Shown: piece after piece, positions 1-8,036 of the stretch
Position numbering within the stretch: position 1 is the first letter of the stretch
Layout of the letters: every line of letters begins with the position of its first letter
NCBI GenBank assembly: GCA_040080145.1
Contig: JBEBJA010000005.1
Location: 1-61,442, forward strand
Origin: JANXVY01 sp040080145
GTDB taxonomy: Bacteria; Pseudomonadota; Alphaproteobacteria; Rhizobiales; Hyphomicrobiaceae
Length of the DNA: 61,442 nucleotides
Reading direction: 5' to 3'
Translations under genes and position numbers: made by a program
Notes under the pieces: generated by a model
Databases searched by the model: none
The model's input: only the letters and a program-made list of their open reading frames with translations
What the model was told of the DNA's origin: nothing

Positions 1-55
1 TTTTTGGACTTTCTTACGCTAGTCCTGACGGATTTGAGCACCACCGGATCGGGAG

Positions 56-1132
56 CTAGTCGAGTTGCAGGTGCCGCCTGATCGTTCGTTCCCAGCGCGC
101 ACGGCAAGCTTCCCGGACTGCTTCAATCGCCTCCGGCGACACCAATGATAAAGTTGCACGCGGACCCAGTGGCTTGATGGCAGGTAACTGCGCACATCCC
201 ACGGCTGCCAACCCCTCCGCCAATACCGGATGGGTACTTTCCTTATCGTGCGGCTTTGCATACGCGGCCTGTGCAAACGGCGTCAGTTCGCCCGGGGTCG
301 GCCCAACCGTTTCGGCAAAAAGCGTATCGAGCGGCGACGGCGGGACGTGCATAAGCCTTCCAAGCCCATCATGGATCGGCTTCACAAAGACCTCGCCATA
401 TCGCTCGCAGTGAGCTGCAAACACCGCGAGACTTTCAGCGTAGGCTTCACGCCCGATGGCCTTGGCGGCCTTAGCGTCGGCCTCGCGCTCCGCGCTCCGC
501 GACAGCCGCAGGTGCTCTTCTGTCAGCCAGTCGCCGAGCCAGCCGAGCAGCTTCCAAAGAATCGTCCCCGTGACCGTGATACCGGGCGGAAACATGGCGA
601 ACACGAGTTCGAGCGTCCGCTCGAATTCCACGAGGTTAGTCAGCCCTTGAGTATGGCGGCAAGCGTCGTGCCCCACCTCGTGAGCAACGACCGCTCTGAC
701 ATATTTCGCGTCGAGGGCGTGGAGCATCGGCAAGCCGATGGTCATTGTCACCTCGGGGAACCCCAAACCAAAGAAACGCGACCGCTCGCTGATGGACGCG
801 TTGAAACGGTCGTCGATCCGCAAGAGCCTCGTCTGGTTCCATTTGGGTGGCGCAAGCTCATCCCACATCGCCCAGAGCCCCGACGCATCGGTGCGGCCAA
901 CGTAAGGACCGGGTGCGCGGCGGGTGCCGGCGAAGAGGACACCCAACAACAGGGTGACCGACGCCATCGTGAGCGGCAGCATGACCGGAAGCGCAAGCAG
1001 CCCATAGCGAACACCACCGGTTTGATCGAAAAAGCTCAGCCATGCGATAAAGACTGGTACCCAAAGCGCGAACAAGCCGATAGCCGTGTACCGCCCCAAC
1101 GTGCGGATTATCCAAAGAATGAGGCTGCGCAC
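56..1132 (-). CDS. M48-family membrane metallopeptidase
   Basis: This 358-residue protein looks like an M48 zinc metallopeptidase. Two hydrophobic segments (about residues 8-33 and 42-68) should anchor it in the inner membrane. The zinc-binding motif HEVGH is at 151-155, and a downstream S-A-E-R-E-A-D-A stretch supplies the likely third ligand, as in HtpX/Ste24-like enzymes. The start is GTG, four bases after the stop of the upstream membrane-protein gene on the same strand, so the two are probably cotranscribed and translationally coupled. The substrate is unknown; the family degrades or processes membrane proteins. Family assignment is secure, the physiological role is not. Confidence 0.85.
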   Translation of the reverse strand: MRSLILWIIRTLGRYTAIGLFALWVPVFIAWLSFFDQTGGVRYGLLALPVMLPLTMASVTLLLGVLFAGTRRAPGPYVGRTDASGLWAMWDELAPPKWNQTRLLRIDDRFNASISERSRFFGLGFPEVTMTIGLPMLHALDAKYVRAVVAHEVGHDACRHTQGLTNLVEFERTLELVFAMFPPGITVTGTILWKLLGWLGDWLTEEHLRLSRSAEREADAKAAKAIGREAYAESLAVFAAHCERYGEVFVKPIHDGLGRLMHVPPSPLDTLFAETVGPTPGELTPFAQAAYAKPHDKESTHPVLAEGLAAVGCAQLPAIKPLGPRATLSLVSPEAIEAVREACRARWERTIRRHLQLD

Positions 1133-1136
1133 GTCC

Positions 1137-1904
1137 TCAAGATCCTCGTGCTTCGAGCCACCGCACCATCTCGGCGATGACCACCGCGTAGATGCCGAGA
1201 ATGAACCCGGTCAGCATGTTTACGCTGACAAGAACCCCCACCACTGCCGCGAGATGATCCCCTAGCCACCCCTGCAATAGCGCGTAGAACAGGCTGTCGA
1301 ACTTTTGCTTGAGCATGAACAGCATCTCGCTGGCCTGCTCAAGTGACGGCCTGGCGGCAAGGTTGAACACCAGATCCCAGCCGATCTTGGAAAATGTTGG
1401 CGGTGGCAGAAACGACAGCGCTGCCGAAAACAGCAACCCGAGCGGGGCCGCGATGCGGAAATACCCCCAGCGTCCTGGGCTGACTTCGAAGGCGTTCCAC
1501 AGCCAACGTAGCAAGCTCGACCCGGCAAACAGACAGCCGGCAAAGGCGATCGCAGTCCATTGCAGCCGGTTTGGCCCGCTGCCTGCCAGCGTCAGCAGCT
1601 TGGCATCGGTACCCGAAAATGTCAGCAGCGCCACGAGCCCCGCCAAAATCGCCTTCGATGCCGCTTCGGTCAGGGCCACAACGCCGGTGAAGAAGCCAGC
1701 GGTGGGGACGGTGTGTTCGAAGTAGAAGTTGAGCTCGTTCTTGAGCCGCGCAAACTCCAGCCGCGCGCCAAGCCATAGTGCAAGTACGAACGTCACCGCC
1801 GCAAAAATCAGCGGCTGCGTGTAGCCCAGCGCCGCAACCCCCAAGATCACCGCCAGTTCGAGCGCAAGGATCAGCAGATTGACAAATATTCGAATGATGA
1901 ACAT
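1137..1904 (-). CDS. Multi-pass inner-membrane protein of unknown function
   Basis: I do not recognise this 255-residue protein. It opens with hydrophobic segments (about residues 5-25 and 28-46) and has further apolar stretches near 85-105, 115-135, 145-165 and a last one near 220-245, so it is a polytopic membrane protein. It lies directly upstream of the M48 peptidase gene with a four-base gap, which suggests a shared transcript and perhaps a shared job at the membrane. No catalytic motif is visible. Confidence 0.65.
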   Translation of the reverse strand: MFIIRIFVNLLILALELAVILGVAALGYTQPLIFAAVTFVLALWLGARLEFARLKNELNFYFEHTVPTAGFFTGVVALTEAASKAILAGLVALLTFSGTDAKLLTLAGSGPNRLQWTAIAFAGCLFAGSSLLRWLWNAFEVSPGRWGYFRIAAPLGLLFSAALSFLPPPTFSKIGWDLVFNLAARPSLEQASEMLFMLKQKFDSLFYALLQGWLGDHLAAVVGVLVSVNMLTGFILGIYAVVIAEMVRWLEARGS

Positions 1905-1963
1905 GCCTCGCCCGTCCCCACCAGATAAGCTGTGTCACTATCCCTTAGCGGAGCGTACTGAAG

Positions 1964-2899
1964 ATGACCACGGATGCACCAACAAAATCGCTCGCAGACC
2001 TACTTGCCGTGATGGCTGCTTTACGCACACCGGGAACGGGATGCCCGTGGGACCTGGTGCAGACGTTCGAGACCATCGCACCCTATACCATCGAGGAAGC
2101 CTATGAAGTAGCGGACGCCATCGCGCGCGCAGACATGCCCGACCTCAAGGACGAACTGGGCGATCTCTTGCTTCAGGTTGTCTATCATTCCCGGATCGCC
2201 GAGGAGGCTGGTCACTTCGCCTTCGCCGATGTCGCCGGCGCCGTAACCCGCAAGATGATCCGGCGGCATCCCCATGTATTTGGCACATCCCAACAGCGCA
2301 GCGAGGGCGCTTCACCCGGCTTTTGGGAAAGCATCAAGGCTGAGGAGCGGGCAGAAAAAGCCATCGAGCGAGCCAAAGAAAGTGAAGGCCAGGGGGCTCG
2401 CCCCCTGGACCCCATCGCTCAAGGGAAGGCCAGCTTTAGGACCGGAGGCCAGGGTGACAGTGGGCTTCAAAGTCTGGCCAGCCAAACCAGTCCCCGGGCC
2501 TTCACGTCACTCCTCGCGGATGTCCCCATCGCCTTGCCCGGTATGACGCGCGCCATCAAGTTGCAGGACAAAGCCGCCCGCGTCGGCTTCGATTGGCCAG
2601 ACATCACACCAGTCTTCGCCAAGATTCGAGAGGAAGCCGCCGAACTGGAAGAAGCCGTCGCGACGCAAAGCCGCGCCGAAATAGAGGGCGAATTCGGCGA
2701 CCTGCTGTTCGTGATGGCCAACCTCGCGCGTCACCTCAAGATTGATCCCGAGGCGGCGCTGCGCATCACCAACGCAAAATTCACGCGGCGCTTTCACCAC
2801 ATCGAAGAAGCCCTCGCCACCAGTGGACGCAGCCCTGCGCAATCTGATCTCGCCGAGATGGACCGCCTGTGGAACGACGCGAAGGCCAAGGAAAAATGA
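1964..2899 (+). CDS. mazG: Nucleoside triphosphate pyrophosphohydrolase MazG
   Basis: MazG hydrolyses NTPs and dNTPs to monophosphates and pyrophosphate, cleaning the nucleotide pool. Two MazG repeats are visible, each with a conserved acidic helix: E-L-G-D-L-L-L-Q near residue 66 and E-F-G-D-L-L-F-V near residue 246. The N-terminal sequence G-T-G-C-P-W-D is typical. At 311 residues it is longer than usual (about 260-280) because roughly 45-50 residues of low-complexity sequence are inserted between the domains, around residues 132-180. That insert carries a DNA palindrome at 2389-2408. Transcription is divergent from the upstream membrane-protein gene. In many relatives mazG sits near hflX and hfq, which are a few kilobases away here. 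Confidence 0.93.
   Translation: MTTDAPTKSLADLLAVMAALRTPGTGCPWDLVQTFETIAPYTIEEAYEVADAIARADMPDLKDELGDLLLQVVYHSRIAEEAGHFAFADVAGAVTRKMIRRHPHVFGTSQQRSEGASPGFWESIKAEERAEKAIERAKESEGQGARPLDPIAQGKASFRTGGQGDSGLQSLASQTSPRAFTSLLADVPIALPGMTRAIKLQDKAARVGFDWPDITPVFAKIREEAAELEEAVATQSRAEIEGEFGDLLFVMANLARHLKIDPEAALRITNAKFTRRFHHIEEALATSGRSPAQSDLAEMDRLWNDAKAKEK
2389..2408. repeat. Palindromic repeat inside mazG
   Basis: The sequence ccagggggctcgccccctgg forms a perfect 9-bp stem with a 2-base loop. It lies in the linker between the two MazG domains and is translated in frame as part of a Gly/Pro/Gln-rich insert. GC-rich palindromes of this form are dispersed in many alphaproteobacterial genomes, so this is probably a REP-like element tolerated as a coding insertion. 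Confidence 0.7.
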
Positions 2900-2934
2900 C
2901 ACGGGGCACGCCCGACATGTGCGCGCCGGTCAAC

Positions 2935-3183
2935 TTACTTACAATGCTGAGAATTCGGGTGCTTCAGACAGCACTGTTGCTTCTTGCTCCCCATGGCGCC
3001 TTCGCACCATCCAGCCGCTGAAACGCTGGTATTGAAAACTGCGCAAAGTAACAAAGCAGCTAGAGTGCTTCCGGAAAAGTGGGAACCGGTTTTCCGAAAA
3101 GAAGCACGACCAAACAGAGGCTTAGGGTCCGACTTTGATTCCATTAAAGTCAGACGGACCCTAGTGCGAATTTCATGGCTCAT
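2935..3183 (-). pseudogene. Small Cys-rich secreted peptide gene interrupted by a repeat
   Basis: The present reading frame encodes 82 residues, but its N-terminal half is translated repeat. The last 26 residues hold four cysteines in a C-CC-C pattern and follow a hydrophobic segment ending V-S-A-A. A better ancestral start exists: ATGAAATTC at 3176-3168, with GGAG seven bases upstream, which today hits a stop after eight codons inside the repeat. Deleting one CTAG plus the element (101 bp in total) joins that start in frame to a canonical signal peptide, MKFALAALLLCAVF..., with cleavage expected after S-V-S-A. The surviving frame from 3183 has a poorly spaced ribosome-binding site. Whether any product is still made is unknown. 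Confidence 0.6.
3060..3164. repeat. Two-hairpin intergenic-type repeat with CTAG target duplication
   Basis: A 97-bp element lies between two copies of CTAG (3060-3063 and 3161-3164). It has two imperfect hairpins. The first spans 3065-3107, pairing gtgctt with aagcac and cggaaaa with ttttccg. The second spans about 3123-3162, pairing tagggtccg and actttga with their complements around a short bulge. This layout and the core ccggaaaagtgggaaccgg resemble a short repeat family I know to be scattered through Rhizobiales genomes. It carries no gene. It interrupts the small secreted-peptide gene on the minus strand. Confidence 0.75.
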
Positions 3184-3256
3184 CTCCTGTCGGCAAATGC
3201 GACGGGCTCACCATATTGGGAATTAAAATGCATGGCAAGGATATTCAGACAGCGCC

Positions 3257-3940
3257 TTACTTTACAGCGTTCCAGCCCACTTCGCCGATGAGCAGCAGCC
3301 CGAACCCGATCAGCAGCATCCCAGCGCGCGTGTTGATGAGCCCCAGCCATTCCGGCTTCAACTTGTGGCGCATACGGCCGATGACGCTCGACAGCCACAA
3401 CCACCATGCGAGACTGCCGCCCATGACGGAGGCAACCATCACCAGCGCATCCGTCTGGCTTTTGACCTCGACGTAGGTGGAGACCCCGCCGAAGATGGCA
3501 AACAACCCGAGTACGGCGCCGGGGTTGGTAATAGTCAGGAAGAACGTCTTTGGAATGTCCCAGGCATAGTCAAACAGCGTGCCTGCACCGCCATTCTCGC
3601 CCTTTTCCAGCTCCAGAACCGCAGGTGCCGTGTAGAGCCGATAGCCAAACAGCATCAGCGCCAAGCCGCCCACAACCTGGATGATCGCCCGGTATTTCGT
3701 CACCGCGCCTGAAATTGCCCCAACGCCGAGCGCTGCGAAAAGCGCAATCAAGCCATCGCCGAGCATCGCACCAAGCCCTGCCGCAAGTCCTCCCCAGAAA
3801 CCGCGCGAGATCGCCCGCTGGATGCAGAGCACATTGACCGGACCCACCGGAGCCGCCACAACGATCCCGATGATTGCGCCAATGGGGATCACGAGCGGAT
3901 TAGGCATCCAACTCATGAGCCCTCTCCGGTCCGGGCGCAC
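3257..3940 (-). CDS. LysE-family amino-acid exporter
   Basis: This 227-residue polytopic membrane protein belongs to the LysE/RhtB translocator family, which exports amino acids or related small molecules using the proton gradient. The N-terminal A-A-P-V-G-P-V-N-V-L-C-I-Q-R-A segment is the family signature, and five to six hydrophobic helices are apparent. It is transcribed away from the neighbouring gene that starts at 3961. The substrate cannot be told from sequence. Confidence 0.85.
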   Translation of the reverse strand: MRPDRRGLMSWMPNPLVIPIGAIIGIVVAAPVGPVNVLCIQRAISRGFWGGLAAGLGAMLGDGLIALFAALGVGAISGAVTKYRAIIQVVGGLALMLFGYRLYTAPAVLELEKGENGGAGTLFDYAWDIPKTFFLTITNPGAVLGLFAIFGGVSTYVEVKSQTDALVMVASVMGGSLAWWLWLSSVIGRMRHKLKPEWLGLINTRAGMLLIGFGLLLIGEVGWNAVK

Positions 3941-3960
3941 ACGGCGACAAGGGGAAATGC

Positions 3961-4617
3961 ATGCTTGGGACGACGGCGGATAAAATCACACGCATAGCCG
4001 TTAGTTTGCAGACTTACATGCCGCACGCTCAATGTTCTCCCCGGCCCCTGAATCGCCTCACCATTCCCCTGGCGCTACTGGTAGTCACGGTTGGCGCGAT
4101 TGTCCAACCAGCCGGAGGACTTACACCTTCAGCCTTTGCCGCGCCGGCCAAAGTTCCAACCACCAACGCGACGCTCCCCAACCCGGTCGCAGAGATGCGC
4201 GACGCAATCCTCGTTGCCGTCCACTCCGGCAAGCTGACGGACCTCAAGACGGCACTTGAACTCAACGAAATGCGCCCAGATATTGCTGATACGCCCGTTG
4301 ATGATCCGGTTGCCTATTTCGCCAGCCAATCCAAGGACGGCAAAGGGACTGACATCCTCGCGGCGCTCAGCAAAATCCTCGCCTTGAACCCGGCAGCTGT
4401 ACCCCTTGGCCGCGACATCGAAAATAACGCAATCTATGTCTGGCCGTACCTGGCCGAGCGCGACCTCACCAAGCTAACCGCTCAGGAGGAGGCCGATCTC
4501 GCAGCCCTGGTTCCCGCAGAAGAGGCCATTCAAATCAAAAAAGCAAAGCGCTGGGTGTGGTGGCGATTGTCCATTGGTGCCGACGGCACCTGGCACTCAT
4601 TCCGGCGGGAGAAATAG
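3961..4617 (+). CDS. Exported protein of unknown function
   Basis: This 218-residue protein has a long N-region followed by a hydrophobic stretch (about residues 33-58) ending in S-A-F-A-A, consistent with a signal peptide and periplasmic location. The chosen ATG has a well-spaced AAGGGG upstream; an internal ATG at 4018 would give a more ordinary signal-peptide length. The mature part is helical, has W-W-R-L near the C terminus, and has no catalytic motif I recognise. Similar conserved hypothetical proteins occur in Rhizobiales. It converges on the small gene ending at 4898. Confidence 0.65.
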   Translation: MLGTTADKITRIAVSLQTYMPHAQCSPRPLNRLTIPLALLVVTVGAIVQPAGGLTPSAFAAPAKVPTTNATLPNPVAEMRDAILVAVHSGKLTDLKTALELNEMRPDIADTPVDDPVAYFASQSKDGKGTDILAALSKILALNPAAVPLGRDIENNAIYVWPYLAERDLTKLTAQEEADLAALVPAEEAIQIKKAKRWVWWRLSIGADGTWHSFRREK

Positions 4618-4625
4618 CTCAGAAC

Positions 4626-4643
4626 CCTTAGCTCAAGGGAACC
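4626..4643. repeat. Direct repeat, left copy
   Basis: The 18-base sequence ccttagctcaagggaacc occurs here and again, identically, at 4875-4892. The pair brackets the structured intergenic segment between two convergent genes. Confidence 0.75.
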
Positions 4644-4723
4644 ATTAGGCCGCGCCGCAAAATAACCGCAACACATTTTCGACTGATTTCCCGGAATTTG
4701 GCGCGCATTTTCGCGCGCGAAAT

Positions 4724-4766
4724 ATCCGGGATCTTTACCTCGCTGAGAACTGTAAAGACCCCGGAT
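4724..4766. other. Strong hairpin in intergenic region 4618-4897
   Basis: Bases 4724-4738 pair with 4752-4766 in a 15-bp stem with one mismatch, around a 13-base loop. A smaller GC-only hairpin (gcgcgc repeated at 4701-4706 and 4713-4718) lies just upstream, and a third inverted repeat (acggatc/gatccgt) at 4843-4874. There is no T-run, so this is not a textbook terminator. It may be a REP-like element or part of a small RNA. No convincing gene is seen in the 280-base gap. Confidence 0.5.
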
Positions 4767-4874
4767 CGGCCAAGTGCAGGGCCGTCCGGGGAAACAGTGG
4801 GAGACGGTGAAAGGACTGTGCGCAAGTACCAACTCAAAGTCCACGGATCACGATGCAGTTGTTTTGCGATCCGT

Positions 4875-4892
4875 CCTTAGCTCAAGGGAACC
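4875..4892. repeat. Direct repeat, right copy
   Basis: This is an identical 18-base copy of the sequence at 4626-4643. Together the repeats enclose about 230 bases. Confidence 0.75.
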
Positions 4893-4897
4893 TTACG

Positions 4898-5143
4898 TTA
4901 CTGTGTGCGGCGGTTGAGCGTGAATTCGCCATGCGACACGCGGCGCTCAAGCCCCTTCACGAGTGCGAGCACGGCGTCCTCGCCATACATCCCAACGAGA
5001 TCGGTAAGCGCGGTGAACATAGCCGCATAGGCCATCTGTTCAGGAGCGAGCCCGCAGTCCAGACCCTCGTCCCAAGCAGCCAGGATCAAGTCGAGCGCGC
5101 AGATATTTTCGTCTTCTTTGGCGGCCAATTCAAAAGTGCGCAT
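4898..5143 (-). CDS. Small conserved-type hypothetical protein
   Basis: The product is 81 residues, predicted all-helical and acidic at the N terminus, beginning MRTFELAAKED. The start at 5143 is preferred over one ten codons upstream because GGGGA lies seven bases before it. No signal peptide, membrane segment or known motif is visible. A L-A-P-E-Q-M-A-Y-A-A-M-F segment suggests a helical interaction domain. Function unknown. Confidence 0.6.
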   Translation of the reverse strand: MRTFELAAKEDENICALDLILAAWDEGLDCGLAPEQMAYAAMFTALTDLVGMYGEDAVLALVKGLERRVSHGEFTLNRRTQ

Positions 5144-5298
5144 CTTGTATCCCCTGCCGGCTCGCCTGAACACATATTGGCGCGCCTGATCATATTATCG
5201 TCCACTAGCACGCGGGCGAGGTCTAGTGGGTTGCAGAGATAACTCACAGTAAACGCGCATCGTAAGCACGAATTTTACCGGACCAGAATCTTCCAAGG

Positions 5299-5709
5299 TC
5301 ACGGGATCGACTTTACGAGGCCATCCGAGATCTGAGCACCTTCATTCAGAAACCGCGAAATCGCCGTCTGTGCCGTGGGGGTACAGGTTGAATAGGTGCG
5401 TGCGTAGTTGCGATAGCCCAGGTTAAACCCTCGCGTCAGCCGGGCCTGCCTCAACGCCGACGACCCTTCCGCGCGCATCAACTCTTCCATGCGTTCGCGC
5501 CAATACTGGCCCTCGTTGGCCCCGCACAATTCACGCAGGAAATGAACAGCGCCAAGAATTTCGGCAAGGCGCATCAACCGGTCATCGTAGGGCTTCAGGT
5601 CCTTGCCGGCAGGGGCGGCAGCGAGAGGGGCTGAAAGCCCAACGCACAGAGCCAGCACGGCAACGGCCAGCTTCGATCTGCACGCAATTGTGGACTTGGA
5701 TTTCGACAT
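5299..5709 (-). CDS. TIGR02301-family exported protein
   Basis: The protein has 136 residues with a clear signal peptide (about 1-31, ending A-A-A-P-A). The mature part matches the TIGR02301 family known from Rhizobiales, with L-A-E-I-L-G-A-V-H-F-L-R-E-L-C-G and R-G-F-N-L-G-Y-R-N-Y-A-R-T-Y as recognisable blocks and two conserved cysteines. The function of the family is not known. It lies downstream of the NUDIX hydrolase gene, a common arrangement for the family. Confidence 0.8.
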   Translation of the reverse strand: MSKSKSTIACRSKLAVAVLALCVGLSAPLAAAPAGKDLKPYDDRLMRLAEILGAVHFLRELCGANEGQYWRERMEELMRAEGSSALRQARLTRGFNLGYRNYARTYSTCTPTAQTAISRFLNEGAQISDGLVKSIP

Positions 5710-5755
5710 CGCGGGTCTGATACCATGGATTCTAGGCCGTCCGGCAACCGAATTT

Positions 5756-6193
5756 CTACCCGCGGCGCTGGGCGAGATCTAGGCGGTAAGCCGTCATGAC
5801 AATCTGACAAATGCGCGCCCCCAGTCCCCGCTCCGCTATCTGATCGACGGCAATGAACTCAGCAGCCATTGCATCGGAGCCTGCGACCGGCTCCCCCTCA
5901 CCGCTCCCCGCAAACGCGGCAATCACATAGTGGTGGGTCAAGACGCCTTCGGAGTCTCGTAAGATAACGTCGTTGACGCCAGCGACCGCATGTAGGCGGC
6001 ACGTGATTCCTGTTTCTTCGAGAACTTCACGCGCGGCAGCATCTATGGCCGTCTCGCCCAACGCGATGCTTCCCCCCGGTAAATTCCAAGATCCCAGGTA
6101 AGGCGGCTTCCCGCGTTGTACCAACAGCACGGCATCCCCGCGAAAAACGCATGCACTGGCTGCAGGACGGGGAACGATAACTTGCACCGGCAT
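5756..6193 (-). CDS. NUDIX hydrolase
   Basis: This 145-residue enzyme should hydrolyse a nucleoside diphosphate linked to another moiety. The Nudix box is complete at about residues 40-62: G-G-S-I-A-L-G-E, then seven residues, then R-E-V-L-E-E-T-G-I. The N-terminal A-S-A-C-V-F-R-G-D-A-V-L-L-V-Q-R-G-K matches ADP-ribose pyrophosphatase-like members. The substrate is not determined. It probably shares a transcript with the TIGR02301 gene downstream, and the small exported-protein gene upstream is only four bases away. Confidence 0.9.
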   Translation of the reverse strand: MPVQVIVPRPAASACVFRGDAVLLVQRGKPPYLGSWNLPGGSIALGETAIDAAAREVLEETGITCRLHAVAGVNDVILRDSEGVLTHHYVIAAFAGSGEGEPVAGSDAMAAEFIAVDQIAERGLGARICQIVMTAYRLDLAQRRG

Positions 6194-6197
6194 TTAC

Positions 6198-6497
6198 CTA
6201 ATCCCGCGAGCGTTCGCGCAGGGTGTCCCAGAAATCGACGGTTTCCTCGCGCAGCGTATCCCTGCAGCTGCCCCTGCAATCAATCCAGGTTCCGCCCTTG
6301 AGGCGCATCTCAAGTCCGAACCGGCCGTGCCGCACGGGAGCCGTGTAGCACCCGTTGCCGTAGCGCGAGCACTCGGTCACCGAGCTGTGTGCCCCCCGGC
6401 CCGCACTTGGTCCGTCCCGTACGGGCGAGCGCGCCGCGGCTTCGCCTGCCCCCAGCAATAGCGCCGCCGCTACCCCGGCAATCTTAAGGTTGTTCAT
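6198..6497 (-). CDS. Small exported protein of unknown function
   Basis: The product is 99 residues: a signal peptide (MNNLKIAGVAAALLLGAGEA) followed by a short mature domain with four cysteines, possibly two disulfides (C-S-R-Y-G-N-G-C and C-R-G-S-C). The start at 6497 is chosen because GGGAGAT precedes it; an upstream in-frame ATG lacks such a site. It is the gene upstream of the NUDIX hydrolase, with a four-base gap. I do not recognise the family, though G-T-W-I-D-C-R-G-S-C is found in small Rhizobiales secreted proteins. Confidence 0.6.
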   Translation of the reverse strand: MNNLKIAGVAAALLLGAGEAAARSPVRDGPSAGRGAHSSVTECSRYGNGCYTAPVRHGRFGLEMRLKGGTWIDCRGSCRDTLREETVDFWDTLRERSRD

Positions 6498-6590
6498 TCG
6501 CGGATCTCCCAGAGCCTGTTCGTTAGAGGTGGAAGCACTCAGCGTCATCGAGAACGTCAATCAGCCTCTCAAAGCAGCCTGCGACGGCAT

Positions 6591-7985
6591 TTATATAGCA
6601 ATCCCAGCCTTGCGCAGCTGCGCCACGAGCCGTTCACGCTTTTCGCTTGGAATGCGCAACCGCAGTTCCGTGTCACCCTCGGCATCGGTCGAGCGCTCCA
6701 AGACGTCGGCCTCTTCGTACAGCCACGCCAGCGTGCGCCCGTCACGGGCAGGTATCGTCAGATGGAGAAGTGCATCGGCCTCGCCCAGCCGGTTGTCGAT
6801 GGCCGTCAGGAGCGCGTCGATACCTTCCCCTGTGGCAGCAGAAATCGGGACTGGAACACGAGCCGCGAACCGGGCCGCAGCGAGCCTGTCCCCCCGGTCA
6901 ACCTCATCCAGCAAGTCGATCTTGTTCCAGACCTCCAGAATATGACTGTCGGCCGGAACGGTGTCGATGCCAAGGTCGGCCAAAACGCCTTCAACGTCGG
7001 CCCGCTGGGCTTCGGTCTCCGCATGAGCAATGTCGCGCACATGCAAGATGAGATCGGCTTCAATCACCTCTTCCAGCGTCGCGCGAAACGCGGCAATCAA
7101 CGATGTCGGCAGATCCGAGATGAACCCCACCGTATCAGACAGGATCACCCGGCGGCCGCTTTGCAGGCGCACGACGCGCATCGTCGGATCCAGCGTAGCA
7201 AACACTTGATCCTGGGCCAGCACACCAGCACCCGTGAGTCGATTGAACAGTGTGGATTTCCCAGCGTTCGTGTAACCCACGATAGCCACCACCTGCGTCG
7301 ACGCCCGGCTGCGCCCAGCGCGATGCAAGGCACGGGTCCGCGCAACCTTTTCCAGATCGAGCTTTATGCCGTCGATCCGGTCCTGAATCATCCGCCGGTC
7401 GAGTTCGATCTGCGCTTCACCCGGACCGCCCAAGAAGCCGCGTCCGCCGCGCTGGCGTTCCAAGTGGGTCCAGCTCCGCACCAGACGGGATTTTTGATAG
7501 GACAGGTGCGCCAGCTCGACCTGAAGCACGCCTTCCTTGGTTTGCGCGCGCTTGCCGAAAATCTCCAGAATAAGCCCGGTGCGGTCGAGCACCTTCGCGC
7601 CCCATTCTTTTTCAAGGTTGCGCTGTTGAACCGGCGACAGCGCGTGGTCGACAATCACAAGCCCAGCGCTGTGTTCCGCAATGGCCGCCTTGACCTCAGC
7701 CACTTTACCACCGCCCAGAAGGGTCGAAGGCCGCGGCGTGGGCACCTGCACCACCAGTGCCTGCCGAACGTCAAGGTCAATCGCCTGCGCCAACCCGACG
7801 GCTTCGGCCAAGCGGTCGGCCGGTGTGTGCAGCGGCGTTGGAGCGGGTGCTGGAGCACCGTCGTCAGGCACGGCGCGCGAAATGCGATGTCCGCGCGCCA
7901 ACACAGGCACCAGCACGAGCGCCCGCGTTGCAGCCACACTGGTATCCATCGGGCGGGACGGGCGCGTAGGAGGCGCCACGATCAC
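6591..7985 (-). CDS. hflX: Ribosome-associated GTPase HflX
   Basis: HflX is a GTPase that binds the 50S subunit and splits stalled or stressed ribosomes. The 464-residue protein has the N-terminal HflX domain, the basic linker with R-G-G-R-G-F-L-G-G-P-G-E, and a G domain with G-Y-T-N-A-G-K-S-T-L (P-loop), D-T-V-G-F-I (G3) and N-K-I-D (G4). About 65 residues at the N terminus are extra and low-complexity. The start is taken as GTG; an in-frame ATG 12 codons inside (7949) is an alternative. It is immediately downstream of hfq on the same strand, the usual arrangement. Confidence 0.95.
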   Translation of the reverse strand: MIVAPPTRPSRPMDTSVAATRALVLVPVLARGHRISRAVPDDGAPAPAPTPLHTPADRLAEAVGLAQAIDLDVRQALVVQVPTPRPSTLLGGGKVAEVKAAIAEHSAGLVIVDHALSPVQQRNLEKEWGAKVLDRTGLILEIFGKRAQTKEGVLQVELAHLSYQKSRLVRSWTHLERQRGGRGFLGGPGEAQIELDRRMIQDRIDGIKLDLEKVARTRALHRAGRSRASTQVVAIVGYTNAGKSTLFNRLTGAGVLAQDQVFATLDPTMRVVRLQSGRRVILSDTVGFISDLPTSLIAAFRATLEEVIEADLILHVRDIAHAETEAQRADVEGVLADLGIDTVPADSHILEVWNKIDLLDEVDRGDRLAAARFAARVPVPISAATGEGIDALLTAIDNRLGEADALLHLTIPARDGRTLAWLYEEADVLERSTDAEGDTELRLRIPSEKRERLVAQLRKAGIAI

Positions 7986-8036
7986 GTCGTCGTCGAGGTC
8001 GTGACTGCTTTCGGCGTCTTCGATTATGCTGATGGC

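Noticed and set aside
230..1180. Long open frame of 316 codons on the plus strand, opposite the M48 peptidase gene
   Set aside because: It is a reverse-complement shadow in GC-rich DNA: Arg/Pro-rich, no ribosome-binding site and no domain, while the opposite frame has a complete HExxH peptidase.
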